DNA of 64,000 nucleotides from Flavobacterium sp. 245 (GCF_004362055.1 NZ_SNXB01000002.1:310001-374000), one strand, 5' to 3'. Counted from the first letter of the stretch, positions 8,863 through 17,011 are shown. Notes: generated by a model from the letters alone, not told the origin. Numbers and translations: made by a program.

Positions 8863-8889
8863 TAACGCCAATAAAAGAAATTGGCGTTA
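8863..8889 (-). terminator. orphan terminator of the decayed acetyltransferase gene
   Basis: TAACGCCAAT (8863-8872) and ATTGGCGTTA (8880-8889) form a 10-bp stem. Read on the minus strand it is followed by a T-rich run and lies 10 bp beyond the relic's stop codon. Confidence 0.6.
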
Positions 8890-8898
8890 ACGGTCTTG

Positions 8899-9069
8899 TT
8901 AATCATTTAGTTTCAGTTTCATCATAATATCTGTTTGTTCATCATCTCCCAATTTAAAAATGTGTCTGTCAAACTCAACAAAACCATTCTTTTCATAAAA
9001 CCGGATTGCTCTTAGGTTTTCTTCCCAAACACCCAGCCAGACATATTCAGAAGCCGACCACGCGGATTT
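8899..9069 (-). pseudogene. GNAT acetyltransferase remnant (C-terminal part only)
   Basis: Translating the minus strand from 9069 to the stop at 8899 gives about 56 residues with the GNAT C-terminal signature VWLGVWEENLRAIRFYEK followed by NGFVEFDRH. The frame is closed upstream by a stop at about 9070, and the acetyl-CoA-binding N-terminal two thirds of the fold is absent. The preserved terminator next to it shows this was once a complete transcription unit that lost its 5' half. Confidence 0.75.
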
Positions 9070-9098
9070 TTAATCCTTGCCCGAAAAGTAAATCCTAA

Positions 9099-9237
9099 CC
9101 AAATTTAAAAAAAGAAGATCCCATTTTTATTAATATAGAAACGGAACAGAAAGAATTTTCGCGATATCGTTGTGCCCATCCGAGCGATCGGGAATTAGTC
9201 TTTGTGAATAATAGTACTAAGCGAGAATATCCTTAAC
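9099..9237 (+). pseudogene. possible coding fragment of unknown origin
   Basis: A plus-strand frame free of stops from 9099 to about 9237 reads like protein (DPIFINIETEQKEFSRYRC and then AHPSDRELVFVNN) but has no start codon. It directly adjoins the GNAT relic, so both may mark the same deletion scar. I do not recognise the family. Confidence 0.25.
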
Positions 9238-9346
9238 ACCATCACAAACAAAAACATAAACACTTGTTAAACAATTAAATATAAAAAATATTCGTAAATT
9301 GGTTAATAATTTAAACCTGTTTTTTTAAAAATTAAAAATCAACATT

Positions 9347-9766
9347 ATGAAAAAGTACATTTTATTTCTAGGTTTTATGTTTTCAATAGCTTCATTTTCA
9401 CAAAACATTACATCAAAAACTGAGAATGCTAACGCTGCACAATATGAATTGCTAAAAAAAGTTAATGAATATTATCCAGATATAAGCTTAAGTGATAAGG
9501 TTGTCAATTTTTACGTTGGTGATAAAATAATTGACACGAAACAGGAATTTGCTATAAAAAACACAGAATTTTCAAGTTACGAACTGAGTATTAGTCCTGA
9601 TAACAAAAGGGTCGTATTTAATTTTGTATCAGAAAAAAGTGGAAAAATTTATGGTGCTGTTGTTCTCGTTAAGGGTAGTTATGTAAGAACAACTTTTAAT
9701 GAAAATTTAGGACTGGTTGATATAATGGTGAATGGTAAATCTGCTTGTATACAAAACATAAAATAA
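9347..9766 (+). CDS. small secreted hypothetical protein
   Basis: 139 residues. The signal peptide MKKYILFLGFMFSIASFSQ ends at a typical Bacteroidota SQ junction. The mature protein is about 120 residues with regular beta-type sequence (VVNFYVGDKIIDTKQEF, VVFNFVSEKSGKIYGAVVLVKG) and no motif I recognise. It is probably periplasmic or secreted. It is a single-gene transcript closed by its own terminator. Confidence 0.7.
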   Translation: MKKYILFLGFMFSIASFSQNITSKTENANAAQYELLKKVNEYYPDISLSDKVVNFYVGDKIIDTKQEFAIKNTEFSSYELSISPDNKRVVFNFVSEKSGKIYGAVVLVKGSYVRTTFNENLGLVDIMVNGKSACIQNIK

Positions 9767-9772
9767 AATCTT

Positions 9773-9818
9773 TACAAATACAAACCGGCTGACTTTATGC
9801 TGCCGGTTTCTATTTGTA
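9773..9818. terminator. terminator hairpin
   Basis: Nested arms TACAAATA/TATTTGTA (9773-9780, 9811-9818) and AAACCGGC/GCCGGTTT (9782-9789, 9802-9809) form one long stem between convergent genes. Confidence 0.7.
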
Positions 9819-9867
9819 TCACATTTGAAAGGTCAACCTTTCGCTCATCTAAATAATAGTAGTTGCC

Positions 9868-10446
9868 TTATTTCAACAACATTCTTTCCATAATTGTTTT
9901 ATTTGAAGAAGCATCAATTCCTGTAATTTCGGCATATTTTACATTTGGGAACCAAAAAGAACCTCCTTCAATGCGCACAAATATTTTTTCTACCTGAATC
10001 TTTTTCTGATTTACACTTACAAAAACATGATATTTTTGGTCTGAATCTAACTTTTTCAAGGTTAAGGGTAACTTTTTATACGATACAAATTGAAGTTCAA
10101 ACTCCTCATTATTTAAGGATTTACTTTCTATTCCGTAGGCAAATTTGCGTTGTAAATAATTAAAATCTTTTTTTTCTCCCTTCTCAGCGTATCGAATCCA
10201 ATAGGCTATTATAGGATTGCTTTTGTCTATTTTTCCATTTTCCTGATAGTTTATGGCATAAATAGCAGTGTTTATATTCGGGTCTCGCTGAATGTAAAAC
10301 AGCATATTATCTATATTTTTCGGCGTTGGAAAATGTAATGGCGATGGATTTTTGGATTGTGCCAATAGATTTCCAGAAATTATATTTACTAAGATCGTTA
10401 TAACGATTAGTGCTTTTGTAAAATATTGAAATGGTAATTTATTCAT
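9868..10446 (-). CDS. DUF4833-like secreted protein
   Basis: 192 residues with an N-terminal signal segment ending LLAQ. Conserved blocks include LFYIQRDPNINTAIYAINY, PIIAYWIRYAEKGEKKDF and a C-terminal IEGGSFWFPNVKYAEI. The biochemical role is unknown. On the minus strand it follows a GtrA-like gene and a CDP-alcohol transferase, suggesting a joint role in lipid or lipid-linked metabolism in the envelope. It is separated from them by a large palindrome that could uncouple its expression. Confidence 0.65.
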   Translation of the reverse strand: MNKLPFQYFTKALIVITILVNIISGNLLAQSKNPSPLHFPTPKNIDNMLFYIQRDPNINTAIYAINYQENGKIDKSNPIIAYWIRYAEKGEKKDFNYLQRKFAYGIESKSLNNEEFELQFVSYKKLPLTLKKLDSDQKYHVFVSVNQKKIQVEKIFVRIEGGSFWFPNVKYAEITGIDASSNKTIMERMLLK

Positions 10447-10525
10447 AGAGAAATTTTTTATAACCCCTAAATTAAGGCAAAAACTATAAAATTATTTAAA
10501 GGTTTAATCAGGAAAGTAATTAGAA

Positions 10526-10635
10526 AAATCCGTTTTTATCAGCGTTTTCGCTTTAGCGAATCAGTAAAATCAGCGTCTAATTTTGACGCGGATAAAACAG
10601 ATTTACTTCGTAAAAACGCGGATAAAAACGGATTT
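10526..10635. repeat. intergenic palindrome of the 'AAATCCGTTT' type
   Basis: The left arm 10526-10550 (AAATCCGTTTTTATC...) pairs with the right arm 10609-10635 (...GATAAAAACGGATTT). Two smaller hairpins are nested inside (TTCGC/GCGAA at 10547-10560; GCGTC/GACGC at 10573-10589). A related palindrome occurs at 25475-25542, so this is a repeat type of the genome. It lies between the GtrA-like and DUF4833 genes. Confidence 0.65.
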
Positions 10636-10658
10636 GATTTGCCATAATTATTTATACA

Positions 10659-11090
10659 CTAATTTGATTCGATTGCATTCTGTTTTTCGTTTACCCTAAA
10701 AACCCAATATTTAATCAGTGGATAATTAAATCCATACGAAACAAAAAGATCCGTGATTAATCTCCCGATTCTATAATCGATTTGGAATACTTTTTGAAAA
10801 ATAAGCGTACCAAATGATTTTAAGGAAATGCTTCCCAATACAACCAACCCAAATTTAAAAAGCTGATTATTGATGTGGTGGCTATAACCCGATTGATTTT
10901 TAAATACCCAAAATCTATTGATGCTGAAATTGATAATGGCGCCAACGGTTCCAGAGATTAGAATAGAAAAGGTAAAATGCAATTTGAATACTTCTGTCAA
11001 TAAAATCATCAGACCATAATCGGTAATGCCTCCTAAAAATGCAGCAACTTGTGCTTGTAGAAAAGTGAAAATGGATTTTTTACTGAACAT
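10659..11090 (-). CDS. GtrA-like membrane protein
   Basis: 143 residues with four predicted transmembrane helices and the GtrA-family pattern (FLGGITDYGLMILLTE near the N-terminus, GAIINFSINRFWVFK in the middle). The family is thought to help move polyprenyl-linked sugars or similar lipids across the inner membrane. It begins 1 bp after the stop of the CDP-alcohol transferase gene, so the two are translationally coupled. Confidence 0.85.
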   Translation of the reverse strand: MFSKKSIFTFLQAQVAAFLGGITDYGLMILLTEVFKLHFTFSILISGTVGAIINFSINRFWVFKNQSGYSHHINNQLFKFGLVVLGSISLKSFGTLIFQKVFQIDYRIGRLITDLFVSYGFNYPLIKYWVFRVNEKQNAIESN

Positions 11091-11091
11091 A

Positions 11092-11778
11092 TCAGTCTTG
11101 GTTTTTATCTTTTAAATCGCCCAACTTTAAAAGTTTTAAGCTGTCTATGATATTAATTATAAGCAATATAATAGTGATTAAGCCAGCCAAATAGGTAATT
11201 GATCCAGGAAATAAAACTTCTGTAATTAAAATGAATGCAATAATAAATCGAAGTTCTGTTGGGCCAACAAAACCAGAATCGATACTGTATTCATTTGTAA
11301 TTTTGTAGCGCAACTGACTGATGATGATAGACCAGCCATACAAGGCGACAAAAGCAAAGGCTACTATTTGTGTGCCATTTTTAGCATATATGTAGTAGCC
11401 AAAGCCTATAAGTATAATACCAATCCAATCGGCAATAATATCGAGTGCAAAACCATACCATCGGCGCGGAATATTTCTATAATAAGCCAATCTTCCATCT
11501 AAAGAATCGCCTAACCAATTTATAGCCAATCCGATAATACCCAAAAGCAAATACCATTTTGTAAAATTAGTACCTAAAACAAAAGCTAAAAAAACCAATC
11601 CCGAACCCAATGTACCCAATAAAGTGAGTATGTTTGGAGAAATGAATTTCGGCACTTTTGGAAGCAAAAACACAATCGTTAACTGTTCTGCTTTTTTTAA
11701 AATATTAGTTCGCTGACGGTCTGAAAATGTTCTTTGTGCAATTTCAGTATAACCTTCAATCTGTGTTTCTTTTCCCAT
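11092..11778 (-). CDS. CDP-alcohol phosphatidyltransferase family protein (variant active site)
   Basis: 228 residues with about six membrane helices. The family motif D-x2-D-G-x2-A-R-x8/9-G-x3-D-x3-D is present as DSLDGRLAYYRNIPRRW plus GFALDIIAD: Asp91, Asp94, Gly95, Ala98, Gly109, Asp113 and Asp117 are all kept. The Arg after Ala is Tyr99. The four metal-binding aspartates argue for an active inner-membrane enzyme transferring a phosphoalcohol group from a CDP-activated donor, with an unusual donor or acceptor possible. It is the first gene of the operon with the GtrA-like protein. Confidence 0.85.
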   Translation of the reverse strand: MGKETQIEGYTEIAQRTFSDRQRTNILKKAEQLTIVFLLPKVPKFISPNILTLLGTLGSGLVFLAFVLGTNFTKWYLLLGIIGLAINWLGDSLDGRLAYYRNIPRRWYGFALDIIADWIGIILIGFGYYIYAKNGTQIVAFAFVALYGWSIIISQLRYKITNEYSIDSGFVGPTELRFIIAFILITEVLFPGSITYLAGLITIILLIINIIDSLKLLKLGDLKDKNQD

Positions 11779-11931
11779 TGATAGCCCAATATTAGTAAGC
11801 CTGATAGTAAAGCCAATCTAGTTTTATAATTTTCAGTTTTATTTTTCTTTGCGTATTTTTAAAGAAATTGCTGGTTCTTTTTAGCTTACCTGATCTAACC
11901 AGATAACTAAATGCAATGACAATCAGCATAA

Positions 11932-12738
11932 TTATTTAACAATACCTGCAAAACGTTGATAGAAAACCGTTGGACTATTCTCATCTTTAGGAGCATATTT
12001 TCCGGCTATAATCGGAACATAAATAACTCTTCGTCTGCTTTCTTCGCCACGGATAGTTGATTCTGCCACTCTGTGCCACAAACGGCCATCATGAATGGTT
12101 AAATCTCCAGCTTCTGGATTTATAGCAACTTCCTGTGGATCCGGTTTATTATCTAAAAAGTACTTTTTACGGAAAAGCATTTGATAAATACTTTGTTTGT
12201 GCGTACCCGGAATAATTTTAAGGCCACCGTTTTCGGGTTTTAAAGTGCTTAAGTGAATACCCACATTTAGCATCGGGTTTAATTTTGCGCCATAAAAAAT
12301 ATCTCTTAAACCATCTGTATGCCAGCCCATTTTAGTAAACTTACTTTCTGGCCCATTGATATAATGATTGAAAACCATTCCGTCTTTCTCTTCAGTACCT
12401 AATCTTGCACCCTCGCCTGCCAATGGTAGTAATCCATTAAATCTTGGATCAAGTAAAAGACCGCTTAAGGTTTGATGATGCTGATTGATAAAAGCAAAAC
12501 GTTGTACAATAGGAGATCCATCTAAATCTTTTCCATATTTAATTGGAACACCATTTACTTTTTGAAGGTCATTGTCAATCCATTTTTGCTGCACTTGCTT
12601 TGACGCATCAATGATGGATGAAACAGTTTCCGGATTTATAAATTTTTTGAAGTGGATAAAACCATGTTCGTTAAAAAAGGCAATTTGCTCATTAGTTAAT
12701 TGCTCAGTAAGGGTAAAAGTTTTATAAGAAGATACCAT
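11932..12738 (-). CDS. phytanoyl-CoA dioxygenase (PhyH) family Fe(II)/2-oxoglutarate oxygenase
   Basis: 268 residues. The iron facial triad is visible as His140-x-Asp142 (GWHTDGLRD) and His222 (GRLWHRVAE). The 2-oxoglutarate-binding Arg is in the SRRRVIYVP segment near 235-240, and NVGIHLSTLKPENGGLKIIP matches the family's core strands. It should hydroxylate a small molecule with O2 and 2-oxoglutarate in the cytoplasm; the substrate is unknown. Its leader has a perfect Bacteroidota promoter and a 15-codon upstream reading frame with seven Cys codons, so translation of that peptide probably controls the gene. Confidence 0.9.
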   Translation of the reverse strand: MVSSYKTFTLTEQLTNEQIAFFNEHGFIHFKKFINPETVSSIIDASKQVQQKWIDNDLQKVNGVPIKYGKDLDGSPIVQRFAFINQHHQTLSGLLLDPRFNGLLPLAGEGARLGTEEKDGMVFNHYINGPESKFTKMGWHTDGLRDIFYGAKLNPMLNVGIHLSTLKPENGGLKIIPGTHKQSIYQMLFRKKYFLDNKPDPQEVAINPEAGDLTIHDGRLWHRVAESTIRGEESRRRVIYVPIIAGKYAPKDENSPTVFYQRFAGIVK

Positions 12739-12775
12739 AATAAATATATTTAATAATTGAAATAATAGTGTTTGT

Positions 12776-12856
12776 AATTTTATCTAAAGTATTAGCAACA
12801 GCAACAACAGCAACACATTCGCATAGTGTTGGCGTGCATTCGATCTTTAGTAAAAT
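12776..12856 (-). promoter_or_regulatory. leader stem enclosing the poly-cysteine upstream ORF
   Basis: Plus-strand 12776-12789 (AATTTTATCTAAAG) and 12844-12856 (CTTTAGTAAAATT) are complementary over 13 bp with a single bulged base. The loop between them contains the complete upstream ORF. In the mRNA the 5' arm ends 4 nt before the uORF start and the 3' arm begins 2 nt after its stop, so a ribosome reading or stalled on the uORF would prevent the stem from closing. Confidence 0.5.
12792..12839 (-). CDS. poly-cysteine leader peptide (upstream ORF)
   Basis: The minus strand 12839-12792 encodes MHANTMRMCCCCCCC and stop: 15 codons, the last seven all Cys (alternating TGT and TGC). It starts about 60 nt after the predicted transcription start and ends 53 bp before the dioxygenase ATG. 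Consecutive regulatory codons next to a stop are typical of attenuator leader peptides, and Cys runs are known in cysteine-responsive uORFs of other bacteria. Function here is inferred. Alternative starts at the internal ATG codons still include all seven Cys. Confidence 0.6.
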   Translation of the reverse strand: MHANTMRMCCCCCCC

Positions 12857-12908
12857 TAAACTCATTTCTCATATTAGATATACTCTATAGAATTAGTAGA
12901 TATTTACA

Positions 12909-12936
12909 CAAATGTAATATAATTTCTTATTTGCAA
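12909..12936 (-). promoter_or_regulatory. promoter of the leader peptide and dioxygenase
   Basis: On the minus strand, TTG (12934-12936), 17 bp, then TACATTTG (12909-12916): an exact match to the Bacteroidota housekeeping promoter TTG-N17-TAnnTTTG. It predicts a transcript start near 12902 and a leader of about 165 nt. Confidence 0.75.
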
Positions 12937-12967
12937 AGAATATTTTTTTATTTTTTTTTTGAAAAAT

Positions 12968-13756
12968 TTAAATTTTATAAATTCCGGCAGCCGTTTTTTC
13001 GATAAAAGCCTTTGGTAGTATACGGTTCGCGTAAACCGAAATGATATTGGTAAAACCCGGAATAACTTCTGATTTTTTGTTGAACATGGCTTTTACGGCG
13101 ATTTTTGCCACTTCATCAGGTTGCATATTGAACTTTTCAGCCATTTTATTAAGAGGGTTTACACCAGCTCTAGCGGCAAAACCAGTATCAACCGGGCCTG
13201 GACTAAAACAGGTTACTGAAATTGAAGTTTGGGCAAGTTCAAAACGTAAGGCACGGGTAAAAGATAAAACAAAAGCCTTTGTAGCGGAATAAACCGCTAA
13301 CGTAGGTACAGCCTGGTAGGCAGCAGTACTCGATATATTTAAAATGTAGGCTTGTTTTTCTTGTGAAAGTATGGGCACTAATAAATGTGAAAGTTCTACA
13401 ACTACATTCATGTTAAGCTGCATCATACCAAGCTGATCGGTTAGAGAAGACTGATTAAAATCGCCCCAGACACCATAACCCGCATTGTTAACTAAAACGC
13501 CAACAGGATAATTATTGCTTTTTATCCAATCGGTTACTTTTAGTGATGCGCCGTTTATCGAAAGATCAATAGATAAAAAAGAAGCATTAATGCCGTATTT
13601 AACCTTCAGCTCATCAGATAGTGTTTTTAATTCGGCTTCACTTCTTGCAACAAGCAATACTGGATAACCCTGTTTAGCCAATTCATAAGCAATAGATTTT
13701 CCAATGCCTTTGCTGGCGCCAGTTATTAAGGCATACGGTTTCGTTTTTTCGCTCAT
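12968..13756 (-). CDS. short-chain dehydrogenase/reductase (SDR)
   Basis: 262 residues from the ATG at 13756. The cofactor loop TGASKGIG (12-19), the NNAGYG block and the catalytic YSATK motif are all present, so a functional NAD(P)-dependent classical SDR is expected. An in-frame TTG at 13777 could extend it by seven residues, but that codon is part of a TATATTTG box (13775-13782) that looks like this gene's -7 element. The long IEKTAAGIYKI tail resembles the DltE/YqjQ-like group. The substrate is unknown. It lies upstream of the dioxygenase on the same strand but is separated from it by the dioxygenase promoter. Confidence 0.88.
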   Translation of the reverse strand: MSEKTKPYALITGASKGIGKSIAYELAKQGYPVLLVARSEAELKTLSDELKVKYGINASFLSIDLSINGASLKVTDWIKSNNYPVGVLVNNAGYGVWGDFNQSSLTDQLGMMQLNMNVVVELSHLLVPILSQEKQAYILNISSTAAYQAVPTLAVYSATKAFVLSFTRALRFELAQTSISVTCFSPGPVDTGFAARAGVNPLNKMAEKFNMQPDEVAKIAVKAMFNKKSEVIPGFTNIISVYANRILPKAFIEKTAAGIYKI

Positions 13757-13774
13757 TTTATTAATTTTATCTTC

Positions 13775-13782
13775 CAAATATA
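13775..13782 (-). promoter_or_regulatory. -7 promoter element for the SDR gene
   Basis: TATATTTG on the minus strand, 18 bp before the ATG at 13756. No clear -33 TTG is present. Confidence 0.4.
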
Positions 13783-13901
13783 AAGATTAATTATAAACCG
13801 TAGAGTGTGAAATGTGCATAATGGTAACCCTCTGCCTCCCTACCCTCTGGGACTTATTGCACTTCGAATCCAACCCTAATTACTTATTTTATAATACCCC
13901 G

Positions 13902-13935
13902 TCAATCCCAAACAGGACATACAAATCAGATTTTT
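13902..13935. repeat. fragment of the dispersed repeat (copy C, 5' end only)
   Basis: TCAATCCCAAACAGGACAT and the following 15 bases match the left end of copy A (881-914) with few changes. The remainder of the element is missing. Confidence 0.45.
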
Positions 13936-14015
13936 GACGCAATTCAAAGACTTATTACGTAAACAATTTATATTTTTGTTTAACCACAAAAAAAGACCAA
14001 CAAAAAAGACTTCCC

Positions 14016-15638
14016 ATGAAAAAAATCAGAATATTTCTTTGTTTACTCCTACTTATATCTATTGATTGCACTTCACAGACATTAAACGATACTATTGCCC
14101 TTATTAATAAAGCGATGGCGATTTATTTACCAGAAAATCCAGGTTCTCAATTATCCATAAAGAAAAATGGAAAAATCATTTTCTCAAAAGCTTATGGAAT
14201 GGCAGATTTAGAGCATAATGTGCCTCTAACCTTAACATCAAAAATTGAAGCTGGTTCCGTTTCTAAGCAATTTACCGCGGCTGCAATTTTACTGCTGGAA
14301 CAACAAGGAAAACTTTCTTTAAATGATGATGTTAGAAAATATATTACAGAACTTCCTGATTATGGAAATATTATCACTCTGGAACAAATGATGCATCACA
14401 CCAGCGGCTTAAAAGATTGGGGATCCATTGCTGGTCTCACCGGATGGGGTAGAACTACAAAAACTTTTACAAATAATGATGCTTTACTAATAATCACATC
14501 CCAAAAGACCTTAAACAATAAACCTGGGGCCGAATTTATCTATAGCAATTCTAACTATACATTATTTGCAATTATAGTAGAAAGAGTTACTGGCTTAAGT
14601 CTGGCAGAGTTTACTAAAAAAAATATCTTTATTCCGGCAGGAATGACACATACAGAATGGAGAGACAACCATAACCGAATCGTAAAAGAAAGAGCTATAG
14701 CCTATAATCTTGAAAAAGATGAATATCAAACTAATATGCCAAATGAAGATGCGTATGGCAATGGCGGTTTACTAACAACCACTGAAGATTTATTAAAATG
14801 GAATGAATTTTATCAATCGGGTAAATTTGGAACTCCTTCACTATTTTCCAAACAATGTAAAACTGAAAAATTCAATAATGGCAAAATGAATAATTATGCT
14901 GCAGGTTTATTCATTATAAAATATAATGGCTATGAGCAAATTATGCATGATGGAGCTACAGCAAGCTACAGGGCATATTTAGAAACATTTCCAGAATTGA
15001 ATCTTTCAATTGCATTCTTGAGCAATACCTCACAATTTGATAACAGTAAAAACTATTTGGGCGATATTGTGAGGGATCTTTTTATTTCAGAAAAAGAAAA
15101 GGCTAAAACTGAAGAAAAAGAAAAAACAATAAATATAGCTCAATCGGTTTTAGATAGTTATGCTGGCTGGTATAAAAATGACAGAACTGGTGTGGGAACT
15201 GAAATAGAAATAAAAGATGGAAAACTTTTCTTTAACAAGCTTCCATTTGAATCAGAATCTGAATATAGATTTAAAAATGGTTCAAGGATAATTGAAATAA
15301 ATCACAAAAAAGGTCTTTTAAATTATATCACTAATACTGACACTATTACTTTTTCAAAAGTTCAAATTGCAGAAAATTCAAACTTAGACTCTTTTACCGG
15401 GAAGTATTTTTCTGCCGAAACCAATTCTACACTAATGATCTTTCAAAAAGAAGGAAAATTATTCGTTCAATTAAAGCCAAAGAATGAATATCAATTAGTT
15501 TCAACTTATCAAAATGCTTTTAATATTATGGATTTCGGTGGGAATCTTTACTTTTTAAAAGACAAAAAAAATAAAATTAGCTCAATGAAAGTAAGTTTAT
15601 CCAGAGCCCGAAATATAGAATTCGTTAAATTACCGTAA
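14016..15638 (+). CDS. serine hydrolase of the beta-lactamase (class C/PBP4*) family
   Basis: 540 residues with an N-terminal export signal (MKKIRIFLCLLLLISIDC). The nucleophile motif SVSK is at 81-84 and the second motif YSN at 176-178. The third motif region is less clear (HDGATASY). The lactamase-like domain spans about 25-360, followed by a C-terminal domain of about 170 residues rich in beta strands, as in many Bacteroidota serine hydrolases. Likely periplasmic; activity may be esterase, D-peptidase or amidase rather than antibiotic resistance. A -7 box TATTTTTG lies at 13971-13978. Confidence 0.88.
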   Translation: MKKIRIFLCLLLLISIDCTSQTLNDTIALINKAMAIYLPENPGSQLSIKKNGKIIFSKAYGMADLEHNVPLTLTSKIEAGSVSKQFTAAAILLLEQQGKLSLNDDVRKYITELPDYGNIITLEQMMHHTSGLKDWGSIAGLTGWGRTTKTFTNNDALLIITSQKTLNNKPGAEFIYSNSNYTLFAIIVERVTGLSLAEFTKKNIFIPAGMTHTEWRDNHNRIVKERAIAYNLEKDEYQTNMPNEDAYGNGGLLTTTEDLLKWNEFYQSGKFGTPSLFSKQCKTEKFNNGKMNNYAAGLFIIKYNGYEQIMHDGATASYRAYLETFPELNLSIAFLSNTSQFDNSKNYLGDIVRDLFISEKEKAKTEEKEKTINIAQSVLDSYAGWYKNDRTGVGTEIEIKDGKLFFNKLPFESESEYRFKNGSRIIEINHKKGLLNYITNTDTITFSKVQIAENSNLDSFTGKYFSAETNSTLMIFQKEGKLFVQLKPKNEYQLVSTYQNAFNIMDFGGNLYFLKDKKNKISSMKVSLSRARNIEFVKLP

Positions 15639-15642
15639 ACTT

Positions 15643-15879
15643 ATGCTTGCATGTATACAAGGCAATTTATACAATTCAAAAACTTGTCCTAAAAGTGATT
15701 TAATAGCTCAGAAAATAATTTTAAAACTCAATAATCCTTATAACTTATTAATGGAATCTGGCAATTTTATAGTTTCAGAATATAACCTCGAAACCATAAA
15801 GTAATGGTCTGATTATTATGCAAAAAACTTTGATTTTATTAGGAAACTCAATGATGATTGCAAATCCTTTGAAAAATAA
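15643..15879 (+). pseudogene. small decayed gene with an in-frame stop
   Basis: From the ATG at 15643 a frame reads 53 residues (…KSDLIAQKIILKLNNPYNLL…SEYNLETIK), meets TAA at 15802, and continues in the same frame for 24 protein-like residues (WSDYYAKNFDFIRKLNDDC…) to a second TAA at 15877. The composition looks like real coding sequence interrupted by one stop. I do not recognise the family. The rest of 15880-16025 shows nothing. Confidence 0.35.
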
Positions 15880-16025
15880 AACCATTATATGGTTTATCCA
15901 TTCTTATTTCAAAAAAATACGATCGGTTTTTAATATTTAACTTCTACAGGAATCACAAACCGCTTTCGACGGGTTTTCAAGAATTTAAAAAAGCTTCCTC
16001 AACTCCATTGTATCAACGATTTCCT

Positions 16026-16724
16026 TTAACAAATCAACAATAACCTATATTCCCCTTCATTTTCTATTGGTGCCCTATGTATGCAAGGCAGTACTTGTTG
16101 TTTTGGATGATCTACAGCCAAGCGCCAAAGATGTCCTACTCCTAAATTAATAGGTTTTGCATCCGCCTGTACCTGATAATGCAGATCAAAATAATTTTCC
16201 TTCAAAAAGCTTTCAAACTCTTCCTCTGTTCCATTATAAAGCTCTTTTAGCTTTGTTCGGATTTCTGGAATTAGAATCTTCTGCTTCGCTTGAGAATTAG
16301 AAACAATGTCGCTTGCAGCACCGTGATAGGTACACAAAAAAGTATCGGTTGCAATGGGCGATCGATCAACATGAAACGAATAAACGTCAGTAGATATAAA
16401 ATCAAATTCATCATCACGTTCATAACACTTCAGCAAATTAAGTGAAGGCGAAGCTCCAAAATCAGTTAATGACTGTAAGTCATTTAAGATTATTTCTCTT
16501 GCTATATTCCCCTTTTCTGATAGTTGAAGTTCGCTTAGATCTTCTGGATAAACTTCTGTTATATTTTCTTTTAAAGATAACTTAGCTACAATTTCATTAA
16601 AATCTCCATCCAAATCTCTGTACCAGCAAAGTGCATTCATTTCTCCCTTGAAATTGGTAGTTACAAGATCAGAAAAAGTAGCTGCCACTCCAATTTGGCT
16701 GTTGTTTGAAAATGTATTGCTCAT
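16026..16724 (-). CDS. uncharacterised protein, tentatively DUF1826-like
   Basis: 232 residues, soluble, no signal. Conserved-looking blocks are NLLKCYERDDEFDF, STDVYSFHVDRSPIATD, TFLCTYHGAASD and PCIHRAPI. The FHVD and CIHRAP elements contain His and Asp residues that could bind a metal. The length and the 'FHVD…TFLCTYHG' pattern recall DUF1826, but I cannot confirm this by eye. It is a single gene flanked by decayed sequence on both sides. Confidence 0.6.
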   Translation of the reverse strand: MSNTFSNNSQIGVAATFSDLVTTNFKGEMNALCWYRDLDGDFNEIVAKLSLKENITEVYPEDLSELQLSEKGNIAREIILNDLQSLTDFGASPSLNLLKCYERDDEFDFISTDVYSFHVDRSPIATDTFLCTYHGAASDIVSNSQAKQKILIPEIRTKLKELYNGTEEEFESFLKENYFDLHYQVQADAKPINLGVGHLWRLAVDHPKQQVLPCIHRAPIENEGEYRLLLIC

Positions 16725-16804
16725 AGTATAATATTAAGAAGCTCGTTATTTCATGCGTTGCAAAATTAGGTAATAGTAGTTTTTTTATCAAAATTCTCAA
16801 AACA

Positions 16805-17011
16805 TTAATCTAAATCTAGGTTTAAATAATATTCATATTGATTTACAATACCAAGCCCAATCGCTTTATCTTGAACGGGTATGCTTTGAAATTGTTGTAC
16901 TTCAAATTTTGGTCGATTTTCTGGGATATTCAAATCACATTTGATACTTCTTGAAAATCATTTGTTTTCTCCCAAACTTGAAAACAAGTCACTTTCTTTA
17001 AATCATGCAGT
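16805..17011 (-). pseudogene. frameshifted gene remnant
   Basis: On the minus strand a frame from about 17011 reads LHDLKKVTCFQVWEKTNDF and then hits a stop. A second frame takes over at about 16931 and reads PKFEVQQFQSIPVQDKAIGL, continuing to NQYEYYLNLDLD and a stop at 16805. Two consecutive protein-like stretches joined by a frame change indicate a recent pseudogene of at least 68 codons. The family is not recognised. The remainder of 16725-17082 shows no feature. Confidence 0.45.

Noticed and set aside
13757..13777. TTG start for the SDR gene
   Set aside because: The codon is part of a TATATTTG box and adds only a charged tail before the normal SDR start.
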